From Porticoccus sp. (GTDB taxonomy: Bacteria; Pseudomonadota; Gammaproteobacteria; Pseudomonadales; Porticoccaceae): a stretch of 64,000 nt of DNA. Below are positions 48,580-58,817 of this stretch, piece by piece. A program made the position numbers and the translations under genes. The stretch covers positions 77,357 through 141,356 of the forward strand of contig NVUM01000004.1 in NCBI GenBank assembly GCA_002733125.1, given 5' to 3'. Every line of letters starts with the position of its first letter. The first letter of the stretch is position 1. The notes under the pieces are model-generated. The model worked only from the letters and a program-made list of their open reading frames with translations. It did not search any database and was not told the DNA's origin.

Positions 48580-49329
48580 GTGGACAGAAATACTGTTTTG
48601 TTGAGTGTTGTGCTGGTGATTACACCCTTGTCTGTCAGTGCCGCCAGCTGGTGGGATACCGGCAAGGAATTGCTCGGTGGCAACACGGGAAACACGACAG
48701 AATCCGCTGCGCCGGTCAGTGGGCTCTCCAGCGATGAAATTGCCGCAGGATTGAAAGAGGCGTTGCGGGTGGGTGCCGGTAATGTGGTTTCACAGCTTGG
48801 GACTCAGGACGGATTTTACCTCGACGACGCGATTCGTATTCCTTTGCCCCCTCAACTTCAGCAGGCCAAAGGTGTTCTTGAGCAGGTGGGGATGGGCGCC
48901 AGTTTGCAGGATCTAGAAATGAAACTGAACAGGGCTGCCGAGGCCGCTACTCCGCGGGCAAAGGCGATGTTTTTCGATGCTATAAGTGCCATGACCATTG
49001 ACGATGCGAAGAAGATTTACAGTGGCTCGGAAGATGCCGCTACCCGCTATTTCAGTGACAAAATGCGCGGCCCCCTCGCGGAGGAAATGCGCCCGGTGAT
49101 TGAAGCCAGCCTCGCAGAGGTGGGCGCGCTACAGACTTACGATGCGATTGTCAGTAAATACAAGACCCTGCCTTTTGTCCCCGACCTCAAAGCCGACTTG
49201 ACGGACTACACGATAAACGGGGGGATGGACGGCATCTTCTATTATCTGGCGCGGGAAGAAGCTGCGATCCGTGAGAATCCGGTCAAGCAAACCACCTCGC
49301 TGTTGAAAAAGCTGTTTGGTCAGCCCTGA
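48580..49329 (+). CDS. DUF4197 family protein
   Basis: GLSSDEIAAGLKEALRVGAGNVVSQLGTQDGFYLDDAIRIPLPPQLQQAKGVLEQVGMG. Confidence 0.85.
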   Translation: MDRNTVLLSVVLVITPLSVSAASWWDTGKELLGGNTGNTTESAAPVSGLSSDEIAAGLKEALRVGAGNVVSQLGTQDGFYLDDAIRIPLPPQLQQAKGVLEQVGMGASLQDLEMKLNRAAEAATPRAKAMFFDAISAMTIDDAKKIYSGSEDAATRYFSDKMRGPLAEEMRPVIEASLAEVGALQTYDAIVSKYKTLPFVPDLKADLTDYTINGGMDGIFYYLAREEAAIRENPVKQTTSLLKKLFGQP

Positions 49330-49701
49330 ACCCTATGGCCGATCAAAATACGCTTTTGATTTCGAGGCCATGCAGCCTGTTCTGGTCTCTATATCACCGC
49401 TCTCTCATAGGGGTTGCGGGGTGATACCAATCAAAATTCCCTATCAGTCTCTTTGCAGAATACTATCTGCTAATGGTTTATCCTGATGCCACGAAAAGAG
49501 GCATGGAAGTTAAAATTCGCGTAGGATCGTAACCCTGCCCGGTCCTGTGGGGCGAGTCGTTAAATCATTAAACTCGGTATCACAGTCAGGTTTGCTGTGA
49601 AACTGACATGATCCGCTGAAATGAGAATGAGCCCGAAGCCAGGGTTTCCATGTTTCGATCAGTGCACCAGAGAATGGTGTTCAGACCTGGAGAGAAAGCG
49701 A

Positions 49702-51282
49702 ATGACAACAATAGGTATCCCCAAAGAAATTTATCCCGACGAAAGGCGTGTTGCCGCCACTCCCGCCTCCGTTCAAAAGCTGCTCAAGCTCGGCTATGAG
49801 GTATTGGTTCAGTCGGGAGCTGGTGAACCAGCGCATTATGATGATGAAGCCTACATCAATGCCGGCGCGGCAATTGCTGTTGATGCACCTGCGCTCTGGA
49901 GCCAGGCAGATTTTATTCTGAAAGTGCGTGCCCCTATGGAAAACGCCATGCTCAACAGGCATGAAGTTGACATGATGAAGCAGGGCGCTGGTCTGGCCAG
50001 CTACATCTGGCCGGCACAAACCCCTGAATTGCTGGAGAAGTTTGCGGCAAAAGGGGCCACGGTGTTCGCTATCGACAGCCTGCCCCGTATCAGTCGCGCG
50101 CAGAAAATGGATGCGTTGAGTGCCATGGCCAATGTCGCCGGTTATCGCGCCGTCATTGAGGCAGCCAACCACTTCGGACGCTTTTTTACCGGCCAGGTGA
50201 CGGCGGCCGGGAAGGTCCCCCCCGCCAAGATCATGGTGATTGGTGCTGGCGTGGCAGGCCTTGCTGCGGTTGGTACCGCTAACAGCATGGGTGCCATCGT
50301 GCGTGCCTTTGACACCCGTCTCGAAGTGAAGGAGCAGGTGGAGAGCATGGGTGCCGAATTCCTCGAGCTGGATTTTGGTGATGAAGATGGCAGCGGTGGC
50401 GGCGGTTATGCCAAGCAGATGAGCGATGAATTCATCAAGGCCGAGATGGCACTGTTTGCCGAGCAGGCAAAAGAGGTGGATATCATTATCACCACCGCCC
50501 TGATTCCCGGCCGTCCGGCACCGAAACTGATTACCGCCGAGATGGTGGCTGCGATGAAGCCCGGCAGTGTGATTGTCGATCTGGCCTCGGAGCGAGGTGG
50601 TAACTGTGAACTCACTGAGCCGGGCAAGGTCGCTGTGCATCACGATGTGTCCATCATCGGTTATACCGATCTGCCCAGCCGCATGGCAAAGGTGTCCAGT
50701 GATCTATATGCCAGCAACCTGACCCACTTGATGAGCGATCTGACGCCTGAGAAGGATGGTCAGCCCAGCGTTGACATGGAAGACACCGTCATTCGCGGAC
50801 TCACGGTTGTTCACGATGGTGAAGTTACCTGGCCACCACCGAAAGTGGAGGTGGCGGTGAATGCCCCGCCGCCGCCGAGCACTGAAGAGCCATCGCCCAA
50901 GGGTAAAAAGGCCAAAGGAGAGCCCTCCGTGATTGGCCGGTGGCTGGGCAAGGGCCTGCTGCTGCTGGTGACGGTGCTGGCGCTGCTGGGTATTGGTACC
51001 TACGCCCCTCCCAGTTTCCTTACCCATTTTACGGTGTTTGTCCTGGCCTGCTTTATCGGCTGGCAGGTGATCTGGAATGTGACGGCGTCCCTCCACACCC
51101 CTCTGATGAGTGTGACCAATGCGATCAGTGGCATTATCGTGATCGGGGCGTTGCTGCATCTGGCGCAGTCTGAAAGCGGTGCAGTGGGCATCATGGCTTT
51201 TATCGCCGTGCTGATTGCAACCATCAATGTGGCCGGGGGCTTTCGGGTTACCCACCGCATGCTGAAAATGTTTCGCCGATAA
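49702..51282 (+). CDS. pntA: NAD(P) transhydrogenase subunit alpha
   Basis: [94 protein letters not shown]-terminal TMs. Confidence 0.97.
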   Translation: MTTIGIPKEIYPDERRVAATPASVQKLLKLGYEVLVQSGAGEPAHYDDEAYINAGAAIAVDAPALWSQADFILKVRAPMENAMLNRHEVDMMKQGAGLASYIWPAQTPELLEKFAAKGATVFAIDSLPRISRAQKMDALSAMANVAGYRAVIEAANHFGRFFTGQVTAAGKVPPAKIMVIGAGVAGLAAVGTANSMGAIVRAFDTRLEVKEQVESMGAEFLELDFGDEDGSGGGGYAKQMSDEFIKAEMALFAEQAKEVDIIITTALIPGRPAPKLITAEMVAAMKPGSVIVDLASERGGNCELTEPGKVAVHHDVSIIGYTDLPSRMAKVSSDLYASNLTHLMSDLTPEKDGQPSVDMEDTVIRGLTVVHDGEVTWPPPKVEVAVNAPPPPSTEEPSPKGKKAKGEPSVIGRWLGKGLLLLVTVLALLGIGTYAPPSFLTHFTVFVLACFIGWQVIWNVTASLHTPLMSVTNAISGIIVIGALLHLAQSESGAVGIMAFIAVLIATINVAGGFRVTHRMLKMFRR

Positions 51283-51294
51283 GGAGGGCACACC

Positions 51295-52689
51295 ATGAGT
51301 CCAGGAATCGTCAGTGTGGCCTACGTAGTGGCCAGTATATTATTCATTCTCAGCCTCGGTGGTTTGAGTCATCAGGAGTCCGCTCGTCGCGGTAACTACT
51401 ATGGTGTCGCCGGGATTCTGATTGCCGTTGGCGTCACCATAGCCAATGTCGGCACGGGCGATATGGTCGCAATTCTGGTTGCGATTGTGCTCGGCAGCAT
51501 CATTGGTATTTTTCTCGCCAACCGGGTCGAAATGACCCAGATGCCGCAATTAGTAGCCCTGCTGCACAGCTTTGTCGGTCTGGCTGCCGTGCTGGTGGGC
51601 TTCTCCGGTTACATCGAACCATTGATCGTGACCCACGGTGCGGAGCACACCATCAAACTGGTCGAGATATTTCTCGGTATTTTCATCGGTGCGGTAACCT
51701 TTACCGGGTCGCTGATCGCCTGCGGCAAGCTGGATGGCCGTGTATCCAGCAAGGCATTGACCCTGCCGGGTCGTCACCTGATGAACCTGGTGGCACTGGC
51801 CATTACCGTGGCACTGGGGATCATGTTTGTGGGTGCCGACAGTCACTGGGCCGGATTGCTGGCACTGATCATCATGACCATCATCGCCAGTGTGCTGGGT
51901 GTCCACCTGATTATGGCTATCGGCGGTGCCGACATGCCGGTGGTGGTTTCCATGCTCAATAGCTACTCGGGTTGGGCTGCCGCCTCTATCGGGTTCATGC
52001 TGGGCAACGACCTGTTGATTGTAACCGGCGCACTGGTGGGTAGCAGTGGTGCCATCCTCAGTTACATTATGTGTCGCGCCATGAATCGCTCCTTTATCAG
52101 CGTGATTCTCGGTGGCTTTGGCCAAACCACCAGTAGCAGCAGTGCGTTGACGGGTGATGAAAGTGTTCAGGAAACCTCCATCGACGAGCTCGCCGAGGAA
52201 CTGTTGTCTTCGGACTCGGTAATTATCGTGCCCGGCTACGGCATGGCAGTGGCCCAGGCGCAGAATGCGGTGGGGGACATAACCAAGCTGTTGCGCGAGA
52301 AGGGTATTACGGTACGGTTTGGTATCCATCCGGTGGCGGGTCGATTGCCGGGGCACATGAATGTGTTGCTGGCAGAGGCCCACGTTCCCTATGACATCGT
52401 GCTGGAAATGGACGAAATCAACGAAGACTTTCCTTCAACAGACGTGGTGCTGGTGATCGGTGCCAATGACACCGTCAACCCGGCCGCGGCCGAAGATCCG
52501 GGTAGCCCAATTGCGGGTATGCCTGTTCTCGAAGTCTGGAAATCCCGTCAGGTAGTGATACTGAAACGCGGTATGGCAACCGGCTATTCCGGTGTGGAAA
52601 ATCCCCTGTTTTACAAGGACAACACCCGGATGTTATTTGGCGACGCCAAGGAAACCGTAGATAAGTTGCTGAGCGCACTGCGTTCATGA
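51295..52689 (+). CDS. pntB: NAD(P) transhydrogenase subunit beta
   Basis: 464 aa; multi-[86 protein letters not shown]. Confidence 0.97.
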   Translation: MSPGIVSVAYVVASILFILSLGGLSHQESARRGNYYGVAGILIAVGVTIANVGTGDMVAILVAIVLGSIIGIFLANRVEMTQMPQLVALLHSFVGLAAVLVGFSGYIEPLIVTHGAEHTIKLVEIFLGIFIGAVTFTGSLIACGKLDGRVSSKALTLPGRHLMNLVALAITVALGIMFVGADSHWAGLLALIIMTIIASVLGVHLIMAIGGADMPVVVSMLNSYSGWAAASIGFMLGNDLLIVTGALVGSSGAILSYIMCRAMNRSFISVILGGFGQTTSSSSALTGDESVQETSIDELAEELLSSDSVIIVPGYGMAVAQAQNAVGDITKLLREKGITVRFGIHPVAGRLPGHMNVLLAEAHVPYDIVLEMDEINEDFPSTDVVLVIGANDTVNPAAAEDPGSPIAGMPVLEVWKSRQVVILKRGMATGYSGVENPLFYKDNTRMLFGDAKETVDKLLSALRS

Positions 52690-52707
52690 TCCGGTGGATT
52701 TGACAGC

Positions 52708-52732
52708 AAGCGGTCTGCAGCGCAGACCGCTT
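52708..52732 (+). terminator. Hairpin downstream of pntB
   Basis: AAGCGGTCTGC-AGC-GCAGACCGCTT, perfect 11-bp stem but no clear T-run. Confidence 0.5.
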
Positions 52733-52904
52733 CAATCAGCGCAAATCGCTGCGCCCATTACCGGGCCCAGGCACGCAATGAGCAGAAAATTGATGACGGA
52801 CAGGTGCGCCCTATCTGCCGGGCGTCGCGCACCTTGGGTAATATGCTGATCAAAGATCGGGGAACCCTCCCTGCCATTTTTTGGCTCTATAATTTGATGA
52901 ATTT

Positions 52905-54689
52905 ATGAAGCAGCATATCGGAGTGGTACAAACGATCCCCGATTTCCAGTCTGAGCTGGAGGTGCTGGCTGGAGGGCTCCAGGAAGACCGGGCCGAAATG
53001 CCTTCAGCCATTCTGGTGCAGCTATTCTTTTCTTCCGATAATCTCGAGTGGATAGATCAGGTAACTGAGGCTGTGCTGACCGTCATGCCCGGGGCGGTTG
53101 TCGTCGGTGCTACCACAGATGGCGAGATTGCCAACGGTAAGACACTGACCAATAGCACCGTCTTTTCCATTTCCGTCTTTGCAGAAACCACTCTGCGGCT
53201 TGTTGCCGATACCTGCCTTCCCGGCGAGGAGCTGGCGCTCGGGGAAGGCCTGCGAGACCAGTTGCTCAGGGAGGAGCGGCAGATTGCCGGTGTGCTTTTC
53301 CTGGCAACCCCCCTGTCAATCAATGTCAGCAGGTTGTTGGACGGGCTGGCCTCCGGGGATATTGATTTTCCTCTGTTTGGCGGCGGGGCAGGTGATTATG
53401 CCGTCATGGAACACAGCCTTGTTATTGCCAACCGCCAGCCGATTGACTGTGGGGCAGTGGTGGTTGCCCTGATCAGCGATGATCTGGTCATCAAGGAATA
53501 TACCTATTCGGGTTGGATGCCGCTGACCAGGGAAATGACCATTACCGCCACAAAGAATGACAGGATTGCCACCGAGATTGATGGCCGGCCTGCCTATGAC
53601 GTGTACAGCGGTTATCTGGGCATCGAGAACGACCAGCAGTTCTTCCTCAATGCCCTCGAATTCCCGTTTCTGGTGAAGCGCGGTAACGAACTGCTTGGCC
53701 GTACGCCCATGAAGGCAACCGAGGACGGCGGAATACATTTCATTGCAGATGTTATGCCCGGCGATAAATTTCGTATCGGTTATGGTGATCCCAAAGAAAT
53801 TATTGCCCACGCCAAACATGCCCGTGATGAGCTGAGCGAATTCTGTCCCGAGGCTATTTTTCTCTATACCTGCTGCTGCAGACGCTTCCTGATGCAAAAT
53901 GACGTTGAAATGGAAACGCTGCCATTTGAAGAGGTCGCGCCAACGGCCGGTTTCTATACCTATGGTGAATTCCTCGGTAAGGGCAGTCACATCAGCCATT
54001 ACAACTCCACCATGTTGGTGGTGGGTATGCGGGAAGGTGAGCCGAAACAGCCGATGGCCTGTGATGTCGTCAGTCGGGTACCTGAAGCCGATCTGGCAGA
54101 CAGGCCTGATCTTTACAAAAATCAGCACATTCGCGTGGTGACCCAGCTCATTCACTTCATCGAAACCATCACTGCCGAACTTGAAGATCGAAACAAAGAG
54201 CTCATGCAACTGGCGGTTACCGACAAGCTGACCGGGTTGTTCAATCGGGCCAAACTCGATCAGGTCCTGGATGAGGAGATTGTCCGCCACAACCGCTATG
54301 GCACGGAATTCTGCGTCATTATGGCAGACATCGACGACTTCAAGATGATCAACGACACCTTCGGTCATCACAAGGGCGATGCCGCGCTGGTGGCATTTTC
54401 GGACATTCTTCGACACAGCATTCGTGTCAATGACACGGCCGGTCGCTGGGGTGGGGAAGAGTTCCTGATTGTTCTGCCACACACGTCGGTCGATGCAGCC
54501 GCACAGACCGCCGAGAAGATCCGTGCACTTGTGGCGAGCGGCGATTATGGTGAGGTTAAAACCGTCACAGCCAGTTTTGGTGTGCTGGCGCACAAGTCCG
54601 GTGAAACGGTGTACGACCTGTTGTCGCGGGCGGACATGGCGCTGTACGCGGCGAAGCGTAAAGGTCGCAATGCAGTGGTCTGCCAATAG
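52905..54689 (+). CDS. FIST sensor domain fused to GGDEF diguanylate cyclase
   Basis: 594 aa; FIST-N/FIST-C region (GAVVVGATTDGEIANG, FGGGAGDYAVMEHS, CPEAIFLYTCCCRRFLMQNDVEMET..PTAGFYTYGEF) followed by TDKLTGLFNRAKLDQVL, ADIDDFKMINDTFGHHKGDAAL, GRWGGEEFLIVLP. Confidence 0.92.
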   Translation: MKQHIGVVQTIPDFQSELEVLAGGLQEDRAEMPSAILVQLFFSSDNLEWIDQVTEAVLTVMPGAVVVGATTDGEIANGKTLTNSTVFSISVFAETTLRLVADTCLPGEELALGEGLRDQLLREERQIAGVLFLATPLSINVSRLLDGLASGDIDFPLFGGGAGDYAVMEHSLVIANRQPIDCGAVVVALISDDLVIKEYTYSGWMPLTREMTITATKNDRIATEIDGRPAYDVYSGYLGIENDQQFFLNALEFPFLVKRGNELLGRTPMKATEDGGIHFIADVMPGDKFRIGYGDPKEIIAHAKHARDELSEFCPEAIFLYTCCCRRFLMQNDVEMETLPFEEVAPTAGFYTYGEFLGKGSHISHYNSTMLVVGMREGEPKQPMACDVVSRVPEADLADRPDLYKNQHIRVVTQLIHFIETITAELEDRNKELMQLAVTDKLTGLFNRAKLDQVLDEEIVRHNRYGTEFCVIMADIDDFKMINDTFGHHKGDAALVAFSDILRHSIRVNDTAGRWGGEEFLIVLPHTSVDAAAQTAEKIRALVASGDYGEVKTVTASFGVLAHKSGETVYDLLSRADMALYAAKRKGRNAVVCQ

Positions 54690-54738
54690 AGATCGCCGGT
54701 CATCCTGTCGATCTATTTCTATTGCCCGGATTTTTTCG

Positions 54739-55161
54739 TCAAATAGCCAGATAACCCATTATCACTACTGCATATCGCAGGCCCTTTCCCGTGGCCACCA
54801 GAATAAAAAAAGTGCTGGCGGGGACCTTCATCAGGCCGCCGACCACGGTCAGGGCATCGCCACCTATCGGCAGCCAGGTCATCAGCAGACTCCATTTGCC
54901 GTAGCGGTTGAACCAGTTTTGCGCCCGCTCTATATCCGCCTTGCGGGAAGTAAACCAGTGGCGTTCTGAGTAGTCCCCCAAACGCAGCCCGATCCACCAG
55001 TTAACCCCTGCACCCAGGGTATTGCCGGTGGTTGCGAACAGCCACAGCAGCAGTGGGTCGAGTCCATCCCGAAGCTGGGCGACCAACAGAATCTCGGAAT
55101 AAAAAGGCAGCAGGGTGGCTGCACCAAAAGCGACGGCGCAAAGCAATAAATAATCTGTCAT
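54739..55161 (-). CDS. YqaA/DedA-like (SNARE-associated) small membrane protein
   Basis: 140 aa; LPFYSEILLVAQL, LLLWLFATTGNTLGAGVNWWIGLRLG, LMTWLPIGGDALTVVGGLMKVP. Confidence 0.85.
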   Translation of the reverse strand: MTDYLLLCAVAFGAATLLPFYSEILLVAQLRDGLDPLLLWLFATTGNTLGAGVNWWIGLRLGDYSERHWFTSRKADIERAQNWFNRYGKWSLLMTWLPIGGDALTVVGGLMKVPASTFFILVATGKGLRYAVVIMGYLAI

Positions 55162-55432
55162 GGGGTTAACGGAGACCGATCAGTCATGGGAGAGGGACCT
55201 GTTTGAGCATGGGCAAAAGGGGTGCCGGTGAGCATAAAGACTATCGGGGTGCCCTTCAAACAGGAATACTAAAAGTTAATTCGGCTCAGTCATTTTATAA
55301 GTGGCCTGGCGCTATCCTCAAATGGATTAATGCTGGAAAAAAGTTCGGCGGAACCATAGGCTGTTGAAGATAACATGACCTGTTGGGCGCCAGTCGAAAG
55401 CACACCCCACTTTGACCAGAAGGATAAAATTT

Positions 55433-56269
55433 ATGAAGCAATCTATTACCGCGGATACTAACTTGTTCCTCCCGGTTCTTGCCGGGCTGTTGCTTTTTCT
55501 GGGTGGTTGTAATTTTGAGTCTAACCCGGAGGAACTGGCACCTGATTCACCCAAAGCCAACCAGTTAGTTACTGCCCAGCCAGCAACCAGTCACAACAGC
55601 TATGACTCTTTGACGTGGGAAGGCGTTTATTCCGGAGTTTTACCCTGTGCAGATTGCCAGGGAATTGAAACAAACATCATTTTGCACAGGGATAACACGT
55701 TTAATCTGACGACTCGCTATCTGGGCAAAGACGATCAGGTATTCGAAAATTCCGGCACCTTCCGCTGGAATGAAGCGGGCAGGGGGATTCGCCTTCAGGG
55801 TATTGCCGATGGCCCGGACCAGTACCAGGTTGGCGAAAACCAGTTGATCCAACTGGACAAACAGGCCCAGCGTATTACCGGCGATCTGGCGGATCAGTAT
55901 GTGTTGAAGAAAAGGGTTGCCACGCCAAACCACACGCCAGTGGCCATTTTTGCTTCCCGATGGCTATTGACCGAACTACTTGGAAAACCAGTAACCTACG
56001 AACCGCCTTGGCTGACTTTTGAGAAAGTGGACGGCAGAGTTACCGGCTTCAGTGGCTGCAATAATCTGGTCGGCAATGCTGTATTTGGCGAAGGAGGAAA
56101 ACTACGTTTTTCCCAAATGGCCGGCAGCCGCAAAGCCTGTCCTGATACAACCCGTGAAATGCAGTTCCTGCAGGTGTTACGGTCAACGGTTAACTACCGG
56201 CTAAATGACAAAACACTGGTGTTGATGAACGCCAAAATGGCACCGCTGGCAACGTTTGAAAGGCCCTGA
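55433..56269 (+). CDS. NlpE-N / META-domain lipoprotein
   Basis: Lipobox FLGGC; WEGVYSGVLPCADCQGIETNIILHRDNTFNLTTRYLG (NlpE-type); SRWLLTELLGKPV...GFSGCNNLVGNAVFGEGGKLRFSQMAGSRKACPD (META). Confidence 0.87.
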   Translation: MKQSITADTNLFLPVLAGLLLFLGGCNFESNPEELAPDSPKANQLVTAQPATSHNSYDSLTWEGVYSGVLPCADCQGIETNIILHRDNTFNLTTRYLGKDDQVFENSGTFRWNEAGRGIRLQGIADGPDQYQVGENQLIQLDKQAQRITGDLADQYVLKKRVATPNHTPVAIFASRWLLTELLGKPVTYEPPWLTFEKVDGRVTGFSGCNNLVGNAVFGEGGKLRFSQMAGSRKACPDTTREMQFLQVLRSTVNYRLNDKTLVLMNAKMAPLATFERP

Positions 56270-56296
56270 ACCTGGGTTTTCAGCCGGATTTTCCGG

Positions 56297-56812
56297 TCAG
56301 TAAAACCGCAGGCCCGACAGCGCCAGATCCGCCTCGAAGGCGCGCCCGATAGCCACAAGGCCTATTCGTTTCAGTTTGCCGAGATTGAGCGGCGTCTCGG
56401 TGCGATGGGCAACGAAGTCATTGAACGGCAGCCTGAGCGTTTGCCATTCCGGTTTGACCTTGAAGGGCTGACGGTAGGACTGCCAGGGTCTGCTCAGTTC
56501 GGTGGTTCTCAAGTGAACGGCGTATTCCTCCGCCGGACCGCAGACATCCAGCTCTATGCCCTGCCACGCGCCATCATCCACGGCGGACTGATCGCCGGAT
56601 AAATCCAGCGCCATCTGCAGAAACCCGCCGTTATTCTCGAGACTTACCCGGCCGCGCATGCGCAGTGCCAAATGGTTGCAGATGGTTTCACGAGTCAGGG
56701 TGCCGTCCGACAGCCCACCCATCACGCCGTCGGTTACCAATCGCCACCGGCATGGATTGCCGTCGGAGGGGAGGACTGATTCAAGGCTGTCAAAGATAAC
56801 GGAGTTTGTCAT
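56297..56812 (-). CDS. CIA30-family protein
   Basis: WRLVTDGVMGGLSDGTLTRE...VSLENNGGFLQMALDL...GIELDVCGPAEEYAVHLRTTELSRPWQSYRQPFKVKPEWQTLRLPFNDF. Confidence 0.85.
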   Translation of the reverse strand: MTNSVIFDSLESVLPSDGNPCRWRLVTDGVMGGLSDGTLTRETICNHLALRMRGRVSLENNGGFLQMALDLSGDQSAVDDGAWQGIELDVCGPAEEYAVHLRTTELSRPWQSYRQPFKVKPEWQTLRLPFNDFVAHRTETPLNLGKLKRIGLVAIGRAFEADLALSGLRFY

Positions 56813-56866
56813 AACGATTGAATGCCTGTTCTGTTGATGGAAGGTAAAACGTAAAGCGAGCACCGC

Positions 56867-57089
56867 AAAAGGGGTCGGTGACGACTGAGAATTATTCTTG
56901 TTAGCTGTCCCGCTTAATTGGATGAGGAAGCTCACTGCTACATGCTATTCAAAAAGCTTCCATGTTTTCAACGCTCCTGATTTCCAAGCAGATTGGAAAG
57001 GTACGAGGAAGAAGACCTAATCATATAAAAGCCAGGAAATCAGTGAAAATTAAATGGGAATGATTCTTAGTTGTCACCGACCCCTTTTT
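56867..57089 (+). mobile_element. ~223-bp MITE-like / internally deleted transposon remnant with ~31-bp terminal inverted repeats
   Basis: Left end AAAAGGGGTCGGTGACGACTGAGAATTATTC; reverse complement of right end AAAAGGGGTCGGTGACAACTAAGAATCATTC (3 mismatches in 31 bp, all transitions). Interior keeps an apparent C-terminal ORF tail, GKVRGRRRPNHIKARKSVKIKWE-stop. Confidence 0.7.
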
Positions 57090-57484
57090 ACAGTCAGTCA
57101 TCATTGAGTAGGATCTTATATCTCCGTTTCTTTGGGCATATATGCCCTGTTCCAGCTTTGTTTCATAGGCTTTCTGTAATTTTTGGCGGGGTTCTTTTTA
57201 AAGAAGGAAAACATAGGCATTTATCCATAGTAAGTTGTCTTGCCTGTACGTATATAAATGGTTTTCGGTTCTTCCCTTGATGCCTCAGTGGAAACATCAC
57301 GGGGTGAGCAGAGAGGTTAAGCGTGGTTGATAGAAGGAGTGGTGGCTTTGCTGCCCGCCTTATGTAAGATGATGAAGCATCTGCGATGTATTGGTATGGC
57401 TGGGTTCTGGCCATTGCGTGTTTGATTCCATCCAGGGGAATAAATCCTGAGGTTGGCTGTTAGCAAGAAGGCGATGAAAACGTT

Positions 57485-58381
57485 ATGCCGGAAAATTCCA
57501 AAAAAACAGTATCCCTGGTTCTGGGAAGTGGCGGTGCTCGTGGCCTGGCCCATATCGGTGTCATTGATTGGCTTGAGAAAAACGACTTCAAAATAGAATC
57601 CGTTTCAGGTTGTTCAATAGGGGCGCTTGTGGGAGGTATTTACGCCGCTGGCAAGTTGGACGATTTTGAAAACTGGGTGCGTGAAATCACCAAGGTCGAT
57701 GTTTTCAGATTGCTTGATCTTTCATGGGATAAAAGTGGTCTTGTTAAGGGTGACAAGCTGTTCGACAGGCTAAGGGAGCTTGTGGGTGACGTGGCTATTG
57801 AGGACTTGCCTATGGCCTATACTGCCGTGGCCACCAATGTGTCGGTTGAAAAGGAAGTCTGGATGAATTCCGGGAAGCTGTTTGATGCTATTCGGGCATC
57901 TATTTCGCTACCGCTGCTTTTCACTCCCTTTAATTATCAGGGGGTCGATTTGATTGATGGCGGCGTGTTAAACCCTGTCCCGATCGCACCCACCTTTAAT
58001 GATCGAACAGATCTGACCGTGGCCGTGAACCTTGGCGGGAAGGTGGATAAAAAGCACGAATCAGCAGAAAGCGAGGACTCATCGGAGGAACATGCATCGC
58101 CGCTGCTGGAGAAAGTCTCCGATTTTGTGAAAAGCGTTAAGGGTTCGCCAGTAAAACACGTTGGCAAAGACTGGGATGCCTATGATATTGCCAATCAGGC
58201 CTTTGACACGATGCAAAGTGCCATAGCAAGACAAAAGCTGGCAGCCTATCCGGCCGACTATTTAATAGAAATACCCAGAAATGCCTGTGGAACCGTAGAG
58301 TTTGATCGCGCTTCTGAAATGATAGAGCTTGGATACAAAAGTGCCGGGGAAAGCTTGAGTAACATCACCGGTAAAACCTGA
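57485..58381 (+). CDS. Patatin-like phospholipase (RssA-like)
   Basis: LVLGSGGARGLAHIGVIDWLEK, GCSIGALVGGIYA (GXSXG), LIDGGVLNPVPI (DGG). Confidence 0.93.
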   Translation: MPENSKKTVSLVLGSGGARGLAHIGVIDWLEKNDFKIESVSGCSIGALVGGIYAAGKLDDFENWVREITKVDVFRLLDLSWDKSGLVKGDKLFDRLRELVGDVAIEDLPMAYTAVATNVSVEKEVWMNSGKLFDAIRASISLPLLFTPFNYQGVDLIDGGVLNPVPIAPTFNDRTDLTVAVNLGGKVDKKHESAESEDSSEEHASPLLEKVSDFVKSVKGSPVKHVGKDWDAYDIANQAFDTMQSAIARQKLAAYPADYLIEIPRNACGTVEFDRASEMIELGYKSAGESLSNITGKT

Positions 58382-58524
58382 AAGCGCGATGGTTACAAAA
58401 TATTCCAGTGGATAAAAATTCGCATCAATCACGTTTTGCTGGCGAGTCCATTCCTTAGTGGTGTCATCAAATCCCATTTGTCGAGGTGTACATGTTTGTC
58501 GCAATGAACCGTTTTAAAATCGCG

Positions 58525-58605
58525 CTGCGGAGACAACTGAGAACCATTCCCATTTAATTTTCACCGGTCTTCTGGCTTTTACATGGCCCGGTCTCCTTCC
58601 CAGCG
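58525..58605 (-). mobile_element. Second, truncated and inverted copy of the repeat found at 57000-57089
   Basis: GAGACAACTGAGAACCATTCCCATTTAATTTTCACCGGTCTTCTGGCTTTTACATGGCCCGGTCTCCTTCC aligns with the reverse complement of 57000-57080 (GTGACAACTAAGAATCATTCCCATTTAATTTTCACTGATTTCCTGGCTTTTATATGATTAGGTCTTCTTCC). Encodes the same tail, GRRPGHVKARRPVKIKWE. Confidence 0.65.
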
Positions 58606-58631
58606 CACAATTTTGGCACAGTCCAGAAATG

Positions 58632-58665
58632 AAAAAGGCCCGCGACTTGTCGCAGGCCTTTAAAA
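58632..58665 (-). terminator. Intrinsic terminator downstream of tRNA-Phe
   Basis: Minus strand: AAAGGCCTGCGA-CAAG-TCGCGGGCCTTTTTC. Confidence 0.8.
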
Positions 58666-58741
58666 TGGTGCCCAGAGGCGGAATCGAACCACCGACACGA
58701 GGATTTTCAATCCTCTGCTCTACCAACTGAGCTATCTGGGC
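58666..58741 (-). tRNA. tRNA-Phe (GAA), CCA encoded
   Basis: Minus strand GCCCAGATAGCTCAGTTGGTAGAGCAGAGGATTGAAAATCCTCGTGTCGGTGGTTCGATTCCGCCTCTGGGCACCA; cloverleaf arms intact, anticodon GAA. Confidence 0.97.
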
Positions 58742-58817
58742 ATTTCTACCAGTGGTAACTGGCGAAGGCGCGTATTAAACCTTCTCATATTTCCAGCGTC
58801 AAGGGTGGGCGCGGAAA

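Noticed and set aside
57071-57280. 69-aa plus-strand ORF in the AT-rich spacer before the patatin gene
   Set aside because: No family resemblance, overlaps the repeat end, and composition is consistent with non-coding sequence.
58514-58726. 70-aa minus-strand ORF
   Set aside because: Its 5' part reads through tRNA-Phe and the terminator. Only the C-terminal tail is meaningful, as a repeat/transposon remnant, so it was not called as a CDS.
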